Source of the DNA: Oscillospiraceae bacterium
Lineage (GTDB): Bacteria; Bacillota; Clostridia; Oscillospirales; CAG-272
DNA: 64,000 nucleotides
Assembly: GCA_015063385.1 (NCBI GenBank)
Contig: SVUG01000002.1
Coordinates: 80,888-144,887 of the forward strand
Direction: 5' to 3'
A program made the position numbers and the translations under genes. Below the pieces are notes generated by a model. That model was not told where the DNA came from. It searched no databases and was given only the letters and a program-made list of their open reading frames with translations. Below are positions 1-8,261 of this stretch, in pieces (positions within the stretch are counted from its first letter, which is position 1; the number at the start of each line of letters is the position of its first letter).

Positions 1-1
1 T

Positions 2-616
2 CTCGGTCTTTATATAAAAACCTCCGATTTCTCACGTCTGGTCGCGCTCGTTGAGTCTATGCGAGAGCGCAAGGAGGCGGCATACCGCGAGTGTATTGCG
101 TCACTAAACAGTGCGGGCTACGAGCTGGACTATGACGAAATCGCGAAAGAGTGTCGTGGGCAGGCAAACCGCGCGCATATTGCAAGAGAGCTTGTAAGGC
201 GCGGCTACGTCGGCTCGCGCGAGGAGGCGTTCGCCACCCTGCTTAACCCTCGCGGTGACCACTATCGCGCACCGAAATATCTCGAGGCGGAGGAGGCTAT
301 CCGCTTCTTAAAGTCTATCGGCGCTGTGACGGTATGGGCACACCCGTATCTGAGTCTTGACGAGGAGAGCGTAAGCGAATTTCTGCCTCTGGCAAGGGCG
401 GCGGGACTTGACGCGATGGAGGTCTACTACTCAAGATACGACGAGAAAACTCTCGCTACGGCAAGGCGCGAGGCTGCGCGCTTTGGCATTCTTGAGAGCG
501 GTGGAAGCGATTTTCACGGCCCAATCAAGCCGGACGTCTTGCTGGGTGTAGGCACGGGAAATCTCGCCGTACCCTACCCAGTGCTTGAAAAAATGAAAAA
601 AATAATTAACAAATAA
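2..616 (+). CDS. PHP-domain metal-dependent phosphoesterase (5' end outside window)
   Basis: The reading frame is open from the first complete codon, so the N-terminus lies upstream of the window. The visible 204 residues match the second half of PHP-domain phosphoesterases of the YciV/TrpH type, which hydrolyse nucleotide phosphate esters using a metal cluster. Visible family motifs are AHP in VWAHPYL and the C-terminal GGSDFHG, where the Asp and His are expected metal ligands. The helical insertion between the two halves of the PHP barrel (residues with HIARELV and GDHYRAP) is also typical. The N-terminal HxH ligands cannot be seen. Exact substrate is unknown. Confidence 0.85.
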   Translation, partial: LGLYIKTSDFSRLVALVESMRERKEAAYRECIASLNSAGYELDYDEIAKECRGQANRAHIARELVRRGYVGSREEAFATLLNPRGDHYRAPKYLEAEEAIRFLKSIGAVTVWAHPYLSLDEESVSEFLPLARAAGLDAMEVYYSRYDEKTLATARREAARFGILESGGSDFHGPIKPDVLLGVGTGNLAVPYPVLEKMKKIINK

Positions 617-620
617 TTTC

Positions 621-649
621 TTTACAAAAAAATATTACTGTGTTATAAT
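621..649 (+). promoter_or_regulatory. Promoter upstream of the surface LRR gene
   Basis: TTTACA (621-626) and TATAAT (644-649) are separated by exactly 17 bases. A TG two bases before the -10 gives an extended -10. It sits between the PHP gene stop and the strong ribosome binding site (AGGAGG, about 671-676) of the next gene. Confidence 0.75.
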
Positions 650-679
650 TTAAAAAAGACCTTTTTTATAGGAGGCAGT

Positions 680-1762
680 ATGAAGCAGAAAACCAAGCTG
701 ATTATAATTTTAGCCGTTGAATTCGTGGCTGTATCCATAGTTCTTCTTATGATATTCCTCGCGGGCAAGAAGTCCTACACAGTCACCTTTGACCTGAACG
801 GAGGAATTCTTCTCAGCGGTGACACCGTTCAGCGTATCACCCAGGGACAGAGCGCGACTCCCCCGAACGTAGCGAAGGACGGCCATTACCTTAAAGGTTG
901 GTCGGGAAATTACCGCAAGGTGACGAGCGATTCAACCGTAAGGGCAATTTGGGAGTACGAAACCACGCCCGGTATAATTTACGGTGACTCCGAGAACCAA
1001 AATTTTGCCGAAATAGTCGGCTCGTTTAAAGAAATTCACGGTGAGGTCTACATAGGCGCTTACCACGACGAAAAGATAGTTTTGAGCATCAACTCGGGCG
1101 CGTTCCGCGACCGCACCGAGATTACCGAGGTGCATCTGCTTGACGGTATTCTCTCTATTGAGAGTGAGGCGTTCGCAGGCTGCACGAAGATGAAGAAAAT
1201 AGATATTCCCTCTACCGTTGTCAGACTTGGCGCAGGCGCTTTCGAGGGCTGCAAGAGCCTTGAGTCAGTCACTCTGCCCGCCTCGCTCGTTGAGATTGAG
1301 GAGGGCGCTTTCGCAGGCTGCGAGAGCCTTAGTGAGATAATTTTCGTCGACAGGGTTAAGGACAAGGACGGCAAGATGGAGAACATCTCCGTGCTTGAGA
1401 AAATCGGTGCAGGCGCGTTTTCAGGCTGCAAGTCGGTTGAGACGGTCGTATTGCCCGAGAACCTTAAGGAAATCGGCACTCTCGCCTTTTCTGGCTGTGA
1501 AAAGCTCGCAGAGGTCACCGTTCCCTTGGCAGTCGAGAGCATCGGAGTCGGTGCGTTTAACACCGACAATCTGACGATAAACCTCTTCTTTAGCGAGGGA
1601 GAGATTCCCGAGGGCTTTGCTCCGCTTTGGTATACGGGTGATGGCGTCAAGCTGGTGTACGATTATCAGCCGCCCGAGCCTGAGGACACCGAGGAGGACG
1701 AAAAGAATCCCTGGTGGGACCTTGGCGGCAAGGACGAGGACAAAACCGACGAAAAAGAGTGA
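680..1762 (+). CDS. Membrane-anchored InlB-repeat / BspA-like leucine-rich repeat protein
   Basis: This 360-residue protein has an N-terminal membrane anchor (about residues 7-28). It is followed by one InlB B-repeat-like domain (residues 33-93, starting YTVTFDLNGG and ending VRAIWEY). Residues about 100-300 hold several BspA-type leucine-rich repeats (units such as IGAGAFSGCKSVETVVLP). The tail is acidic and ends without an LPXTG motif, so it is probably held by the N-terminal helix rather than by a sortase. Such proteins are usually surface-exposed and bind host or matrix ligands; the ligand here is unknown. The start follows AGGAGG at ideal spacing. It is followed 11 bases later by a multi-pass membrane protein gene, probably co-transcribed. 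Confidence 0.8.
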   Translation: MKQKTKLIIILAVEFVAVSIVLLMIFLAGKKSYTVTFDLNGGILLSGDTVQRITQGQSATPPNVAKDGHYLKGWSGNYRKVTSDSTVRAIWEYETTPGIIYGDSENQNFAEIVGSFKEIHGEVYIGAYHDEKIVLSINSGAFRDRTEITEVHLLDGILSIESEAFAGCTKMKKIDIPSTVVRLGAGAFEGCKSLESVTLPASLVEIEEGAFAGCESLSEIIFVDRVKDKDGKMENISVLEKIGAGAFSGCKSVETVVLPENLKEIGTLAFSGCEKLAEVTVPLAVESIGVGAFNTDNLTINLFFSEGEIPEGFAPLWYTGDGVKLVYDYQPPEPEDTEEDEKNPWWDLGGKDEDKTDEKE

Positions 1763-1773
1763 GGTAAGGCTAT

Positions 1774-2574
1774 ATGAATATGATGCAGATGGTCGGCATC
1801 ATGGTGTTCTTCTACTTCACCTCTATTCTCGTGCTGTCCCTGATGCACAAGCATATAAATACGAGGCTTGGAAACACTATATTTATAATTGCCGACCTGG
1901 TATTCTTCCTTGCGTGGAACTACGCGGCGTATCTTGAGGGCTGGCTTGAAGACGGCTTTATGACCTTTGGAAACATCAGCCCGTTTATCATGACTCTTAT
2001 TCCACTTACCGTTCTGCTCTCGCCGAAGGTACGCGAGTACTGCAACGCGGCTATTGGATTTTTGTGGATAGGAATGTTTATTGCGCTGATGATAAGCCCC
2101 GAGCACGCTTATATTTTCAGCTTCAACACCGAGGCTTCGTTTCTGTACACGGCAGAGGCGGCGTGCCATCTGCTCGCCAGCGTTTACGGCTTCTATCTTA
2201 TAATTTCGGGACAGGTTAAGTGCGACTTTAAAAACTGGGTTAAATCAATTATTTGTATGTACTCGGTAATCACCTTTGGAGTTATTCTCAATTTCCTGTT
2301 CCACACGAACAATTTCCAGATGGACCCCTACGGCGGTGCTTCGATTTATATGATTGATATATTCAGCGGCTTCTGGGTGACTCTTGCCGCGTACTACCTC
2401 GGCGTTATGCTCGTTCTGACGCTCGGTATGCAGGCGGGATACGGAGTTCAGCGGCTGGTTGAAAAGGTGAATATTGAAATCACCGAGGAGGAAGCCGATA
2501 CAAATGACGCCTTGCCCGAGGCAAAGGACGAAAGCGAAGAAAAAATTACAGTTAAATCCGATGAAACAAATTAA
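1774..2574 (+). CDS. Multi-pass membrane protein, YwaF/TMEM164-like in layout
   Basis: The 266-residue protein has about six or seven hydrophobic segments spread over residues 5-225, then an acidic cytoplasmic-type tail rich in Glu and Asp. The arrangement of evenly spaced helices with few loops resembles the YwaF integral membrane family, but no diagnostic motif was recognised. The function is therefore not assigned. It starts 11 bases after the LRR surface protein gene and precedes a small 4-helix membrane protein by 20 bases, which suggests one transcript for three cell-envelope proteins. Confidence 0.55.
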   Translation: MNMMQMVGIMVFFYFTSILVLSLMHKHINTRLGNTIFIIADLVFFLAWNYAAYLEGWLEDGFMTFGNISPFIMTLIPLTVLLSPKVREYCNAAIGFLWIGMFIALMISPEHAYIFSFNTEASFLYTAEAACHLLASVYGFYLIISGQVKCDFKNWVKSIICMYSVITFGVILNFLFHTNNFQMDPYGGASIYMIDIFSGFWVTLAAYYLGVMLVLTLGMQAGYGVQRLVEKVNIEITEEEADTNDALPEAKDESEEKITVKSDETN

Positions 2575-2594
2575 ACATCTTTTGGAGGCTTGTT

Positions 2595-3014
2595 ATGGAA
2601 TTTTTGAAGAATTTGCTTTTTGGAAGAACTAAATTTACCGCATTTTCAAATGCAGCAGCGAGCTATCTTCTTTATGTTTGCGTAGGCATTTTCACGCTTT
2701 ATACTCCTAACGGAGTTGCAACGATACATAAGCTCCCTGCTCTTTCGGGGCTTGACGCAGAGGCACTCACCAAAATAGTGCAGGTCTATATGATAGCTGC
2801 GGGAGTATTGCTCGTTATAAAGGGCATACAGAGCCTTATCGGTGTAGGTATTCTCGGTATCCCCTGCCTTATCGGAGATATTGCTTACACAGCGTTCTAC
2901 GCATTCCTTTTAAGCAGTGCTTCAAGCGGTGCTAGTATACTTCTCATTTTCTTTATCATTCTGTCTGTTATATCCTTTATCGCGAATATCACCTCACTTG
3001 GCGGCAGAAGATAA
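2595..3014 (+). CDS. Small four-helix membrane protein (divergent member of a local paralog family)
   Basis: This 139-residue hydrophobic protein has about four transmembrane segments. Its start follows a GGAGG-type ribosome binding site (TTTGGAGGCTTGTT). The third segment and C-terminus share a pattern with two other small proteins in this window (12539-12937 and 26988-27392): a Lys-hydrophobic-x-His/Gln stretch, then G..C.I.D, and an Asn-rich end followed by Arg. No known domain was recognised. It lies in a run of envelope genes with the YwaF-like protein upstream and the nitroreductase 12 bases downstream. Confidence 0.6.
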   Translation: MEFLKNLLFGRTKFTAFSNAAASYLLYVCVGIFTLYTPNGVATIHKLPALSGLDAEALTKIVQVYMIAAGVLLVIKGIQSLIGVGILGIPCLIGDIAYTAFYAFLLSSASSGASILLIFFIILSVISFIANITSLGGRR

Positions 3015-3026
3015 TCAGGAGCTTTT

Positions 3027-3548
3027 ATGAGTAGCTGTATGGAAATTATGCTCTCAAGACGGAGCGTGAAAAAATATACCGACGCTCCCGTCAGTGAGGA
3101 GCTTATCGACAAAATTATAGACGCAGGACTCGCGGCGGCAAGCGGAAGAAATCTGCAAGCGCCGATTATCGTTGCAGTGACGAATAAGGAGCTGCGCGAC
3201 AGGCTCTCCGCGGCAAACGCTGCGGTTATGGGCGCACAGGGCGACCCGTTCTACAACGCACCCGCAGTACTCGTCGTGCTTGCAGAAAAGCGCGCGCACA
3301 CCTACGTCTACGACGGCAGCCTTGCGCTTGGAAATATGATGCTCGCAGCGCACGAGCTGGGGCTTGGCTCTTGCTGGATTCACAGGGCAAGAGAGGTCTT
3401 TCTGCAGCCCGAGTGGCAACAGTGGCTTCGCTCTATTGGAATTACCGAGGAGGTCGAGGGTATCGGCAATCTCGTGCTCGGCTACCCCGACGGCGAGCTT
3501 CCCGCCCCAAAGGAAAGACGCCCGGGCAGAGTCTTTAAGGTCAGATAA
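3027..3548 (+). CDS. Nitroreductase-family NAD(P)H-dependent flavoprotein
   Basis: The 173-residue protein fits the short nitroreductase fold that binds FMN as a homodimer. The N-terminal RRSVKKYTD motif is the usual FMN phosphate and ribityl contact (family form RRSxRxF). The C-terminal part has GSCWIHRA followed by LVLGYPDGE, both typical of this family. These enzymes reduce nitroaromatics, quinones or flavins; the physiological substrate cannot be read from sequence. CAGGAG precedes the ATG. The neighbours are envelope proteins and do not define a pathway. Confidence 0.85.
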   Translation: MSSCMEIMLSRRSVKKYTDAPVSEELIDKIIDAGLAAASGRNLQAPIIVAVTNKELRDRLSAANAAVMGAQGDPFYNAPAVLVVLAEKRAHTYVYDGSLALGNMMLAAHELGLGSCWIHRAREVFLQPEWQQWLRSIGITEEVEGIGNLVLGYPDGELPAPKERRPGRVFKVR

Positions 3549-3615
3549 ATCTCGCTCGTGGGCTTGTCCTATCAGCGTTTATCACTCTCGTAAAGTACAC
3601 TAACGGAGAATTTTT

Positions 3616-4329
3616 ATGCTTCTTGATTTTCTCGCAGGGCTTCCGCGCGAGCTGTACGTATTTTTGATTTCAATGCTGCCGTTTATTGAGCTTCGCGGTG
3701 CAATTCCCGTGGGCGCGGCACTCGGCATGCCTTTTTATACGAATTTCCCGATTGCGATAATCGGCAATATGCTCCCCGTGCCTCTCATTCTGCTTTTTAT
3801 ACCGAAAATCCTTGATTTTCTCGAACGCTTCAAGCTCTTTCGCCCGATAGTCGCGTGGCTGAGGCGCACGGCAGACAAGCATTCAAAAAAGGTGATTAAG
3901 GAAGATGTTCGCAAAATCGGCACTGCACCAGAGAAAGTAAGCAAAATCGACGCTGCGACAGAGGAAGTAAGCGAAAACGACGCTGCAACAGAGAAAGTAA
4001 GCGAAAGCGGTGCTGCGGCAGAGAAAGTAAGCGAAATCGGCGCTGCGGCAGAGACAGTGCCTGAAATCGACGCTGTGACGGAGAAAAATGAGAGAAAGAA
4101 AACGGCAAGGGCGTCACTTATGACACCTGCGATTTTCCTAGGTCTTATGCTTTTCGTTGCCCTGCCTATCCCCGGCACGGGTGCGTGGAGTGGCTCGCTG
4201 GTAGCGGCACTGTTCGCTCTTTCTAAAAAATACGCCTTTCTTGCGGTGCTGTGCGGCGTGATAATTTGTGCGATTATTATGACTCTTGCCTCTTACGGAG
4301 TGCTTGGTTTTTTATCATTTCTTTTATAA
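3616..4329 (+). CDS. COG2426-type small multidrug export family membrane protein with repeat insertion
   Basis: The 237-residue protein has the N-terminal signature of the Sm_multidrug_ex/COG2426 family (PFIELRGAIPVGAALGMP). It ends with the conserved ALPIPGTGAWSGS motif and two C-terminal helices. The cytoplasmic loop between the membrane halves (residues 98-157) is expanded by six 10-residue repeats of the form VSEIxAATEK, a charged and low-complexity stretch. Family members are small inner-membrane proteins with weakly supported export roles. The ribosome binding site is weak (AACGGAGAATT). A bidirectional terminator follows immediately. Confidence 0.8.
   Translation: MLLDFLAGLPRELYVFLISMLPFIELRGAIPVGAALGMPFYTNFPIAIIGNMLPVPLILLFIPKILDFLERFKLFRPIVAWLRRTADKHSKKVIKEDVRKIGTAPEKVSKIDAATEEVSENDAATEKVSESGAAAEKVSEIGAAAETVPEIDAVTEKNERKKTARASLMTPAIFLGLMLFVALPIPGTGAWSGSLVAALFALSKKYAFLAVLCGVIICAIIMTLASYGVLGFLSFLL
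3907..4086 (+). repeat. Six in-frame tandem repeats of 30 bp inside the COG2426 gene
   Basis: Six consecutive 30-bp units encode decapeptides: VRKIGTAPEK, VSKIDAATEE, VSENDAATEK, VSESGAAAEK, VSEIGAAAET, VPEIDAVTEK. The unit length keeps the frame, so copy number could vary by slippage or recombination without breaking the protein. Confidence 0.9.
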
Positions 4330-4330
4330 A

Positions 4331-4377
4331 AATAGCGGTTTTGCAAAGTTTGGTTTGCAAAACCGCCTATTTTTTTA
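4331..4377. terminator. Bidirectional intrinsic terminator
   Basis: A perfect 13-bp stem (GCGGTTTTGCAAA, 4335-4347, with its complement at 4354-4366) has a 6-base loop. A T-run follows on the plus strand and an A-run precedes it, so it can end both the plus-strand COG2426 gene and the convergent DUF4830-type gene. Confidence 0.9.
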
Positions 4378-4860
4378 CTTTAACTTATCCCTTTCAACGA
4401 GAGTCAGAGGCAGCACGAAGCCCTCGGGGTCTGCACTCGAAATATCGCAGGCTACGATTTTGCCTCGATAGACGAAGAGATTTGCATACACCTCACCGTC
4501 GGAGTCGTAATTTGACACGCGGTAGGAGTAGCGCGTGACGCGCTTTTTTGCATACTTTGAGAGGTCAAGGCCCTGCTTTTTCTGCAGCTCGTTGTAGCCG
4601 AGAATAACTCGGTCAAAGCTGTCGGGCATCTTAAAGCTCTCTTCCGTCTCGCTTTCCTTGTCAACCTTGATGCCGAAGCCCTCGATAAAGGCTATTCTGT
4701 CCTCCTCGGTTTTAATGCCGCCGTAATTGATTTCACCGGGTGCAGCCGATGCTATGGCAGCACCGTCGCCTGCAAAAATTATGCCAACGACAGCCAAAAA
4801 CGCCACGAGCAAAACTCCGAAAAACTTCACCGTCGACGAGCGTATTGAGTAAACGAACAT
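4375..4860 (-). CDS. Membrane-anchored DUF4830-like protein
   Basis: I place the start at the Met with GGAG seven bases upstream (codon at 4858-4860), giving 161 residues; longer in-frame starts lack a ribosome binding site. The N-terminus has one transmembrane helix (FFGVLLVAFLAVVGIIFAG). The exported part has the pattern of DUF4830 proteins of Firmicutes: an aromatic-rich start with FIEGFGIKVD, then MPDSFDRVILGYNELQKKQG, and a beta-rich end with ANLFVYRGKIVACDIS. The function of this family is unknown. It is transcribed towards the shared terminator with the convergent export-family gene. Confidence 0.7.
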   Translation of the reverse strand: MFVYSIRSSTVKFFGVLLVAFLAVVGIIFAGDGAAIASAAPGEINYGGIKTEEDRIAFIEGFGIKVDKESETEESFKMPDSFDRVILGYNELQKKQGLDLSKYAKKRVTRYSYRVSNYDSDGEVYANLFVYRGKIVACDISSADPEGFVLPLTLVERDKLK

Positions 4861-4953
4861 ATAAGCTCCATTCCGCCAAGTGCTAGTGGTTAGGCGAAAG
4901 AGGGCTATCCAAGCTCGTTTTGAAAATAGATAGCGCCCACCCATAAGCAAAAG

Positions 4954-4986
4954 GCAAATATAATTTTCTTACTAGACTATATTTGC
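4954..4986. repeat. Short inverted repeat upstream of the DUF4830-like gene
   Basis: GCAAATATA (4954-4962) and TATATTTGC (4978-4986) form 9-bp arms around 15 bases. It lies about 95 bases upstream of the start and downstream of the small peptide terminator, so it could be an operator or promoter-proximal hairpin. The role is not established. Confidence 0.4.
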
Positions 4987-5016
4987 ACAGCGGAAAAAAT
5001 ATTACCACAAAAGCAA

Positions 5017-5043
5017 AAACTGCCACCGGAGTGGCAGTTTTTT
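5017..5043 (-). terminator. Intrinsic terminator after the 32-residue peptide gene
   Basis: A perfect 10-bp stem (AAACTGCCAC, CGGA loop, GTGGCAGTTT) has T-runs in both directions. On the minus strand it lies about 50 bases after the stop of the small Cys-rich peptide gene. Confidence 0.85.
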
Positions 5044-5094
5044 AAGTCAATTAAGAATAGCAATGGTTTGCCGAAAGGCAGAGAACCTCACCTA

Positions 5095-5193
5095 TCAATG
5101 ATTACAGCAACAACACAATACGATGATTATCGCAACGATAATTATCCAGGTGCAGTTGTCGTCAAAGATGTGGCATAAGCAGTTGTTATTCAT
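5095..5193 (-). CDS. 32-residue Cys-rich membrane peptide
   Basis: A very short frame on the minus strand begins with ATG eight bases after a strong GGAGG. It encodes an Asn/Cys/Asp-rich head (MNNNCLCHIFDDNCTW), a hydrophobic helix of about 11 residues (IIIVAIIIVL), and the tail CCCCNH. The layout resembles small YjcZ-like and other Cys-rich single-helix peptides common in Firmicutes, some of them sporulation-linked. A strong terminator follows, so it looks like a complete transcription unit with, or just downstream of, topoisomerase III. Function is unknown; the ribosome binding site and terminator are the main support for it being real. Confidence 0.65.
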   Translation of the reverse strand: MNNNCLCHIFDDNCTWIIIVAIIIVLCCCCNH

Positions 5194-5271
5194 TATGTTT
5201 CCTCCATGGTGTCGTTTTGAGCGTTTTTCTTTCGCTCAATACTATAATATGCCATGGAGATTTTTGTGTGA

Positions 5272-7395
5272 TTATTTTTCAAAGCTGAAAACGGCGTTTC
5301 CATCCTTTAATACCAGGCGCGCCTCGAAATACTTGCCGTTCTTCGAGATAAAGCCGCCAAGAGACGCTGTCTTGCCCTCGGTGAGAAGGGCGCGCACCTC
5401 GGAAATCGGAATATCACGCTTACATATATTGATGCCGACGCGGAATTTGCAGCCGTCCTCAAAGCCGATGCAGCCGTAGTTATATTTGCCTCTGACGACG
5501 TTCTTCTTGCATACGGGGCACTCGCCGACTATCTCACCGTACTTGCCCGTATCCACACCGACAACCCTGGGTATTTCGGTATCTCTGCCCTTCTTAAACA
5601 CCTCGGAAATTTCCGCCTCGGCAAGCTTGACGCTCTCGTCAACAGTCATCTCACCGCGGTATACCTTTTTGAGTGCCTTGCCAAGCTCGCTCGTCTTGTA
5701 CTTATCCATACTGATAGAGAGCCTGCCGAGCGACTCAATAAAATGCTCACCGCCGGGGAGAATGGTATAGACGTCCTTTTTGAGCTCAATGTATCCGCTC
5801 TTCTTGGCGTTGTCGATAATGCCCGAACGCGTTGCCTCCGTGCCAAGCTCAAGGCCCTCGAATATTGCCTTATAATCGTCAGCGTCGTCAATGTCGCCCG
5901 ATTCCTCAAGCTCCTTTGCCCTTGCCTTATCGTCCTTGAAGGGATTTTTCAGATAATTATTTAAGGTAGTAATAGTATAATGCTTCGGGGGCGTGGTCTG
6001 CTTCTCCTGCGGTGCAAAGTTGATGTTCACTTTGTCGCCTACGACGAGATTCGGCAGAATTTTGTCCTTTTTCGTATAATCGTCGTACTTGGTCCAGCCC
6101 TTTTCGAGAATAACCGTGCCCTTGAGGGAAAACTCCTCAAGCTCGCCCACCTTTATCTTGATTTCGCTCTTCTGCGCCACGCAGTCCTCCGAGCAGAAAA
6201 CAGCAACGAATCTGCGGAAAACCGTCGAATAAACCTTTGACTCGTCGGGCGAGAGCTTATCCTTTGAGGGAATCTTATAGGTTGGGGTGAGAGCCGAGTG
6301 CGCCTCAATCTTCGAGTCGTCGAAAATCGCCTTTGAATCCTTGAATCTCACGGGATAGCCGAGCTTCGATATATTAGAAATAATCGAGCGCATTTTATCC
6401 TTCTCTGCCGTCGCAAGATACTCGGAGTTGGTTCTCGGATAGGTCAGATAGCCCTCCTCGTAGAGCTTCTGAATTATTTTAAGGCTGTCGGTCATGCTCA
6501 TCTTGTATTTTTCGCCAAGAACGTTCTGAAGCGTTGAGAGCGAGTAGAGCTTGCCCGGGAAGATATTATCCTTTTTGCTCGTCACGCTCGTGACGACAGC
6601 GCCTGTGTCATTATAGAGCTTTGCAGACTCTTCAGCCTTGGAAAACTCGTCTTTTGTAAACTTTTGTTTGCTAAGAAGCTCAACTTTCTCGCCGTTCGTC
6701 TCCTCAGCGCTGGAAATTACGAAGTATTTTTCGGGAGTGAAATTACGGATTTCCATATCCCTGTCGTATATTGCGCGGACAATGGGCGCGATAACTCTGC
6801 CGACGCGCAGGAGCTTGCCCGTCTTTATAGTCGCGTATCTCGTCAGGTTCACACCGTAGAGCCAGTCGATATAGGTGCGCGCGTAGCCCTCGCCTGCGAG
6901 GTTGTCGTACTCCGACTCGTCCTTCATTTCGGTTAGCGCCTTTGCCACCGTTTCGGGAGTCTGGTCGGGAAGCCAGAGGCGCTTCTGCGCCTTGTTGCTC
7001 TTTAAGGCGTTCTCTACGCACAGACGAACTATGATTTCTCCCTCTCGGTCGGCGTCTCCTGCGTTTACGATAGTGTCAACATCGTCTCGGTTGCAGAGGG
7101 ATTCAAGAATTTTAAACTGCTTTTTTACGCCGGAGTCAACGCCCTTTTTGTCGGCTGACTTGCGAAGCTCAAAGCGGAATTTTTCGGGGAAGCAGGGGAG
7201 TCTGTCAAGCGACCATTTGCCACTCGCGCCGGGCTGATACGCCTCGATGTCTGCAAGAGAAAACAGGTGTCCGAACGCCCAGGAAACGATATATTCTTCG
7301 CCTATAAAATAGCCGTCCTTTTTGTCCATTTTACCGCCAATGCCTGCCACGATATTTCGCGCAAGGCTCGGCTTCTCGGCAATTATAAGAACCAT
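5272..7395 (-). CDS. topB: DNA topoisomerase III (type IA)
   Basis: A 707-residue type IA topoisomerase, which relaxes and decatenates DNA through a transient 5'-phosphotyrosine bond. The TOPRIM domain is N-terminal (MVLIIAEKPSLARN; acidic metal-binding DADREGE near residues 114-120). The catalytic Tyr lies in TYPRTNSEYL (about residue 319). One zinc-finger-like cluster with CPVC and two later Cys occurs near residue 635, rather than the several fingers of TopA. I use the ATG at 7393-7395 because GGGGGAG lies just upstream; an upstream TTG in frame would overlap that site. Length and finger content fit TopB better than TopA. Confidence 0.93.
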   Translation of the reverse strand: MVLIIAEKPSLARNIVAGIGGKMDKKDGYFIGEEYIVSWAFGHLFSLADIEAYQPGASGKWSLDRLPCFPEKFRFELRKSADKKGVDSGVKKQFKILESLCNRDDVDTIVNAGDADREGEIIVRLCVENALKSNKAQKRLWLPDQTPETVAKALTEMKDESEYDNLAGEGYARTYIDWLYGVNLTRYATIKTGKLLRVGRVIAPIVRAIYDRDMEIRNFTPEKYFVISSAEETNGEKVELLSKQKFTKDEFSKAEESAKLYNDTGAVVTSVTSKKDNIFPGKLYSLSTLQNVLGEKYKMSMTDSLKIIQKLYEEGYLTYPRTNSEYLATAEKDKMRSIISNISKLGYPVRFKDSKAIFDDSKIEAHSALTPTYKIPSKDKLSPDESKVYSTVFRRFVAVFCSEDCVAQKSEIKIKVGELEEFSLKGTVILEKGWTKYDDYTKKDKILPNLVVGDKVNINFAPQEKQTTPPKHYTITTLNNYLKNPFKDDKARAKELEESGDIDDADDYKAIFEGLELGTEATRSGIIDNAKKSGYIELKKDVYTILPGGEHFIESLGRLSISMDKYKTSELGKALKKVYRGEMTVDESVKLAEAEISEVFKKGRDTEIPRVVGVDTGKYGEIVGECPVCKKNVVRGKYNYGCIGFEDGCKFRVGINICKRDIPISEVRALLTEGKTASLGGFISKNGKYFEARLVLKDGNAVFSFEK

Positions 7396-7426
7396 TCTCT
7401 CTCCCCCTCTCAAATTTTACCCTTAT

Positions 7427-7435
7427 ATTTTAGCA
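7427..7435 (-). promoter_or_regulatory. Possible extended -10 promoter element for topB
   Basis: On the minus strand TGC-TAAAAT lies about 35 bases upstream of the topB start. No convincing -35 hexamer was found at the usual distance, so this is a weak call. Confidence 0.4.
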
Positions 7436-7545
7436 CAAGAAAAGGAAAAATTCCACACATTTTGCGATTTTTTTTACATTTACCCATTTTTTTCTTCGGC
7501 TAGGCTGTTTTTTTCTGAAAAGCTATTCCCTTTTTGTTTATTTTG

Positions 7546-7554
7546 TGATATAAT
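7546..7554 (+). promoter_or_regulatory. Extended -10 promoter element of the nucleoside salvage operon
   Basis: TGA-TATAAT (7546-7554) lies about 39 bases before the deoC start. The -35 region is poor, which is common for extended -10 promoters. No clear operator palindrome for a DeoR-type regulator was seen. Confidence 0.6.
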
Positions 7555-7592
7555 TATACAATAAAATAATGCTTAATCGGGAGATTTTTACA

Positions 7593-8261
7593 ATGGATAT
7601 TAAGGAAATACTTTCTAAATGCGACCACACGCTCTTGCTTCAGGGCTCGACCTGGGAGGAGATTAAGGCTATCTGCGACGACGGAATTAAGTTCGGCTGT
7701 GCCAGCGTGTGTATCCCCGCATCGTTCGTTAAGCGCGCAAAGGAGTACGTGGGGGACGGGCTTGCTATATGCACGGTTATCGGCTTCCCGAACGGTTATT
7801 CGACCACCGCGGTTAAGGTGTTCGAGACTGCTGACGCAATCAAGAACGGTGCTGACGAGATAGATATGGTTATAAATATCGGTATGCTTAAGGATAAGCA
7901 ATACGATGATATTCTCGAGGAAATCAACGCTATCAAGGCAGCCTGCTGCGGCAAGATTCTCAAGGTTATCATTGAGACCTGCCTCTTGACAGACGAGGAG
8001 AAGATTAAGATGTGCGAGATTGTTTCAGCGTCTGACGCTGACTTTATCAAGACCTCGACGGGATTCTCCACCGCGGGTGCTACCAAGGAGGACGTTGCCC
8101 TCTTTGCAAAGCATACGACTAACGGCAAAAAAATCAAGGCGGCAGGCGGTATCGCATCTCTTGCAGATGCTGAGGACTTCATAAAGCTCGGTGCAGAGAG
8201 ACTCGGCACGAGCAGAATAGTTAAGCTTGCAAAAGCGGAAGAAAACATTTCGGGATACTGA
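7593..8261 (+). CDS. deoC: Deoxyribose-phosphate aldolase
   Basis: A 222-residue class I aldolase that cleaves 2-deoxyribose-5-phosphate into acetaldehyde and glyceraldehyde-3-phosphate. The Schiff-base Lys is K153 in [11 protein letters not shown]. The proton-relay Lys is K182 in IKAAGGI and the catalytic Asp is D92 in [10 protein letters not shown] chose the ATG at 7593 because GGGAGA lies 9 bases upstream; an earlier ATG has no such site. It is the first gene of the salvage operon and completes the catabolic branch fed by DeoB. An array of small hairpins separates it from deoD. Confidence 0.95.
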   Translation: MDIKEILSKCDHTLLLQGSTWEEIKAICDDGIKFGCASVCIPASFVKRAKEYVGDGLAICTVIGFPNGYSTTAVKVFETADAIKNGADEIDMVINIGMLKDKQYDDILEEINAIKAACCGKILKVIIETCLLTDEEKIKMCEIVSASDADFIKTSTGFSTAGATKEDVALFAKHTTNGKKIKAAGGIASLADAEDFIKLGAERLGTSRIVKLAKAEENISGY

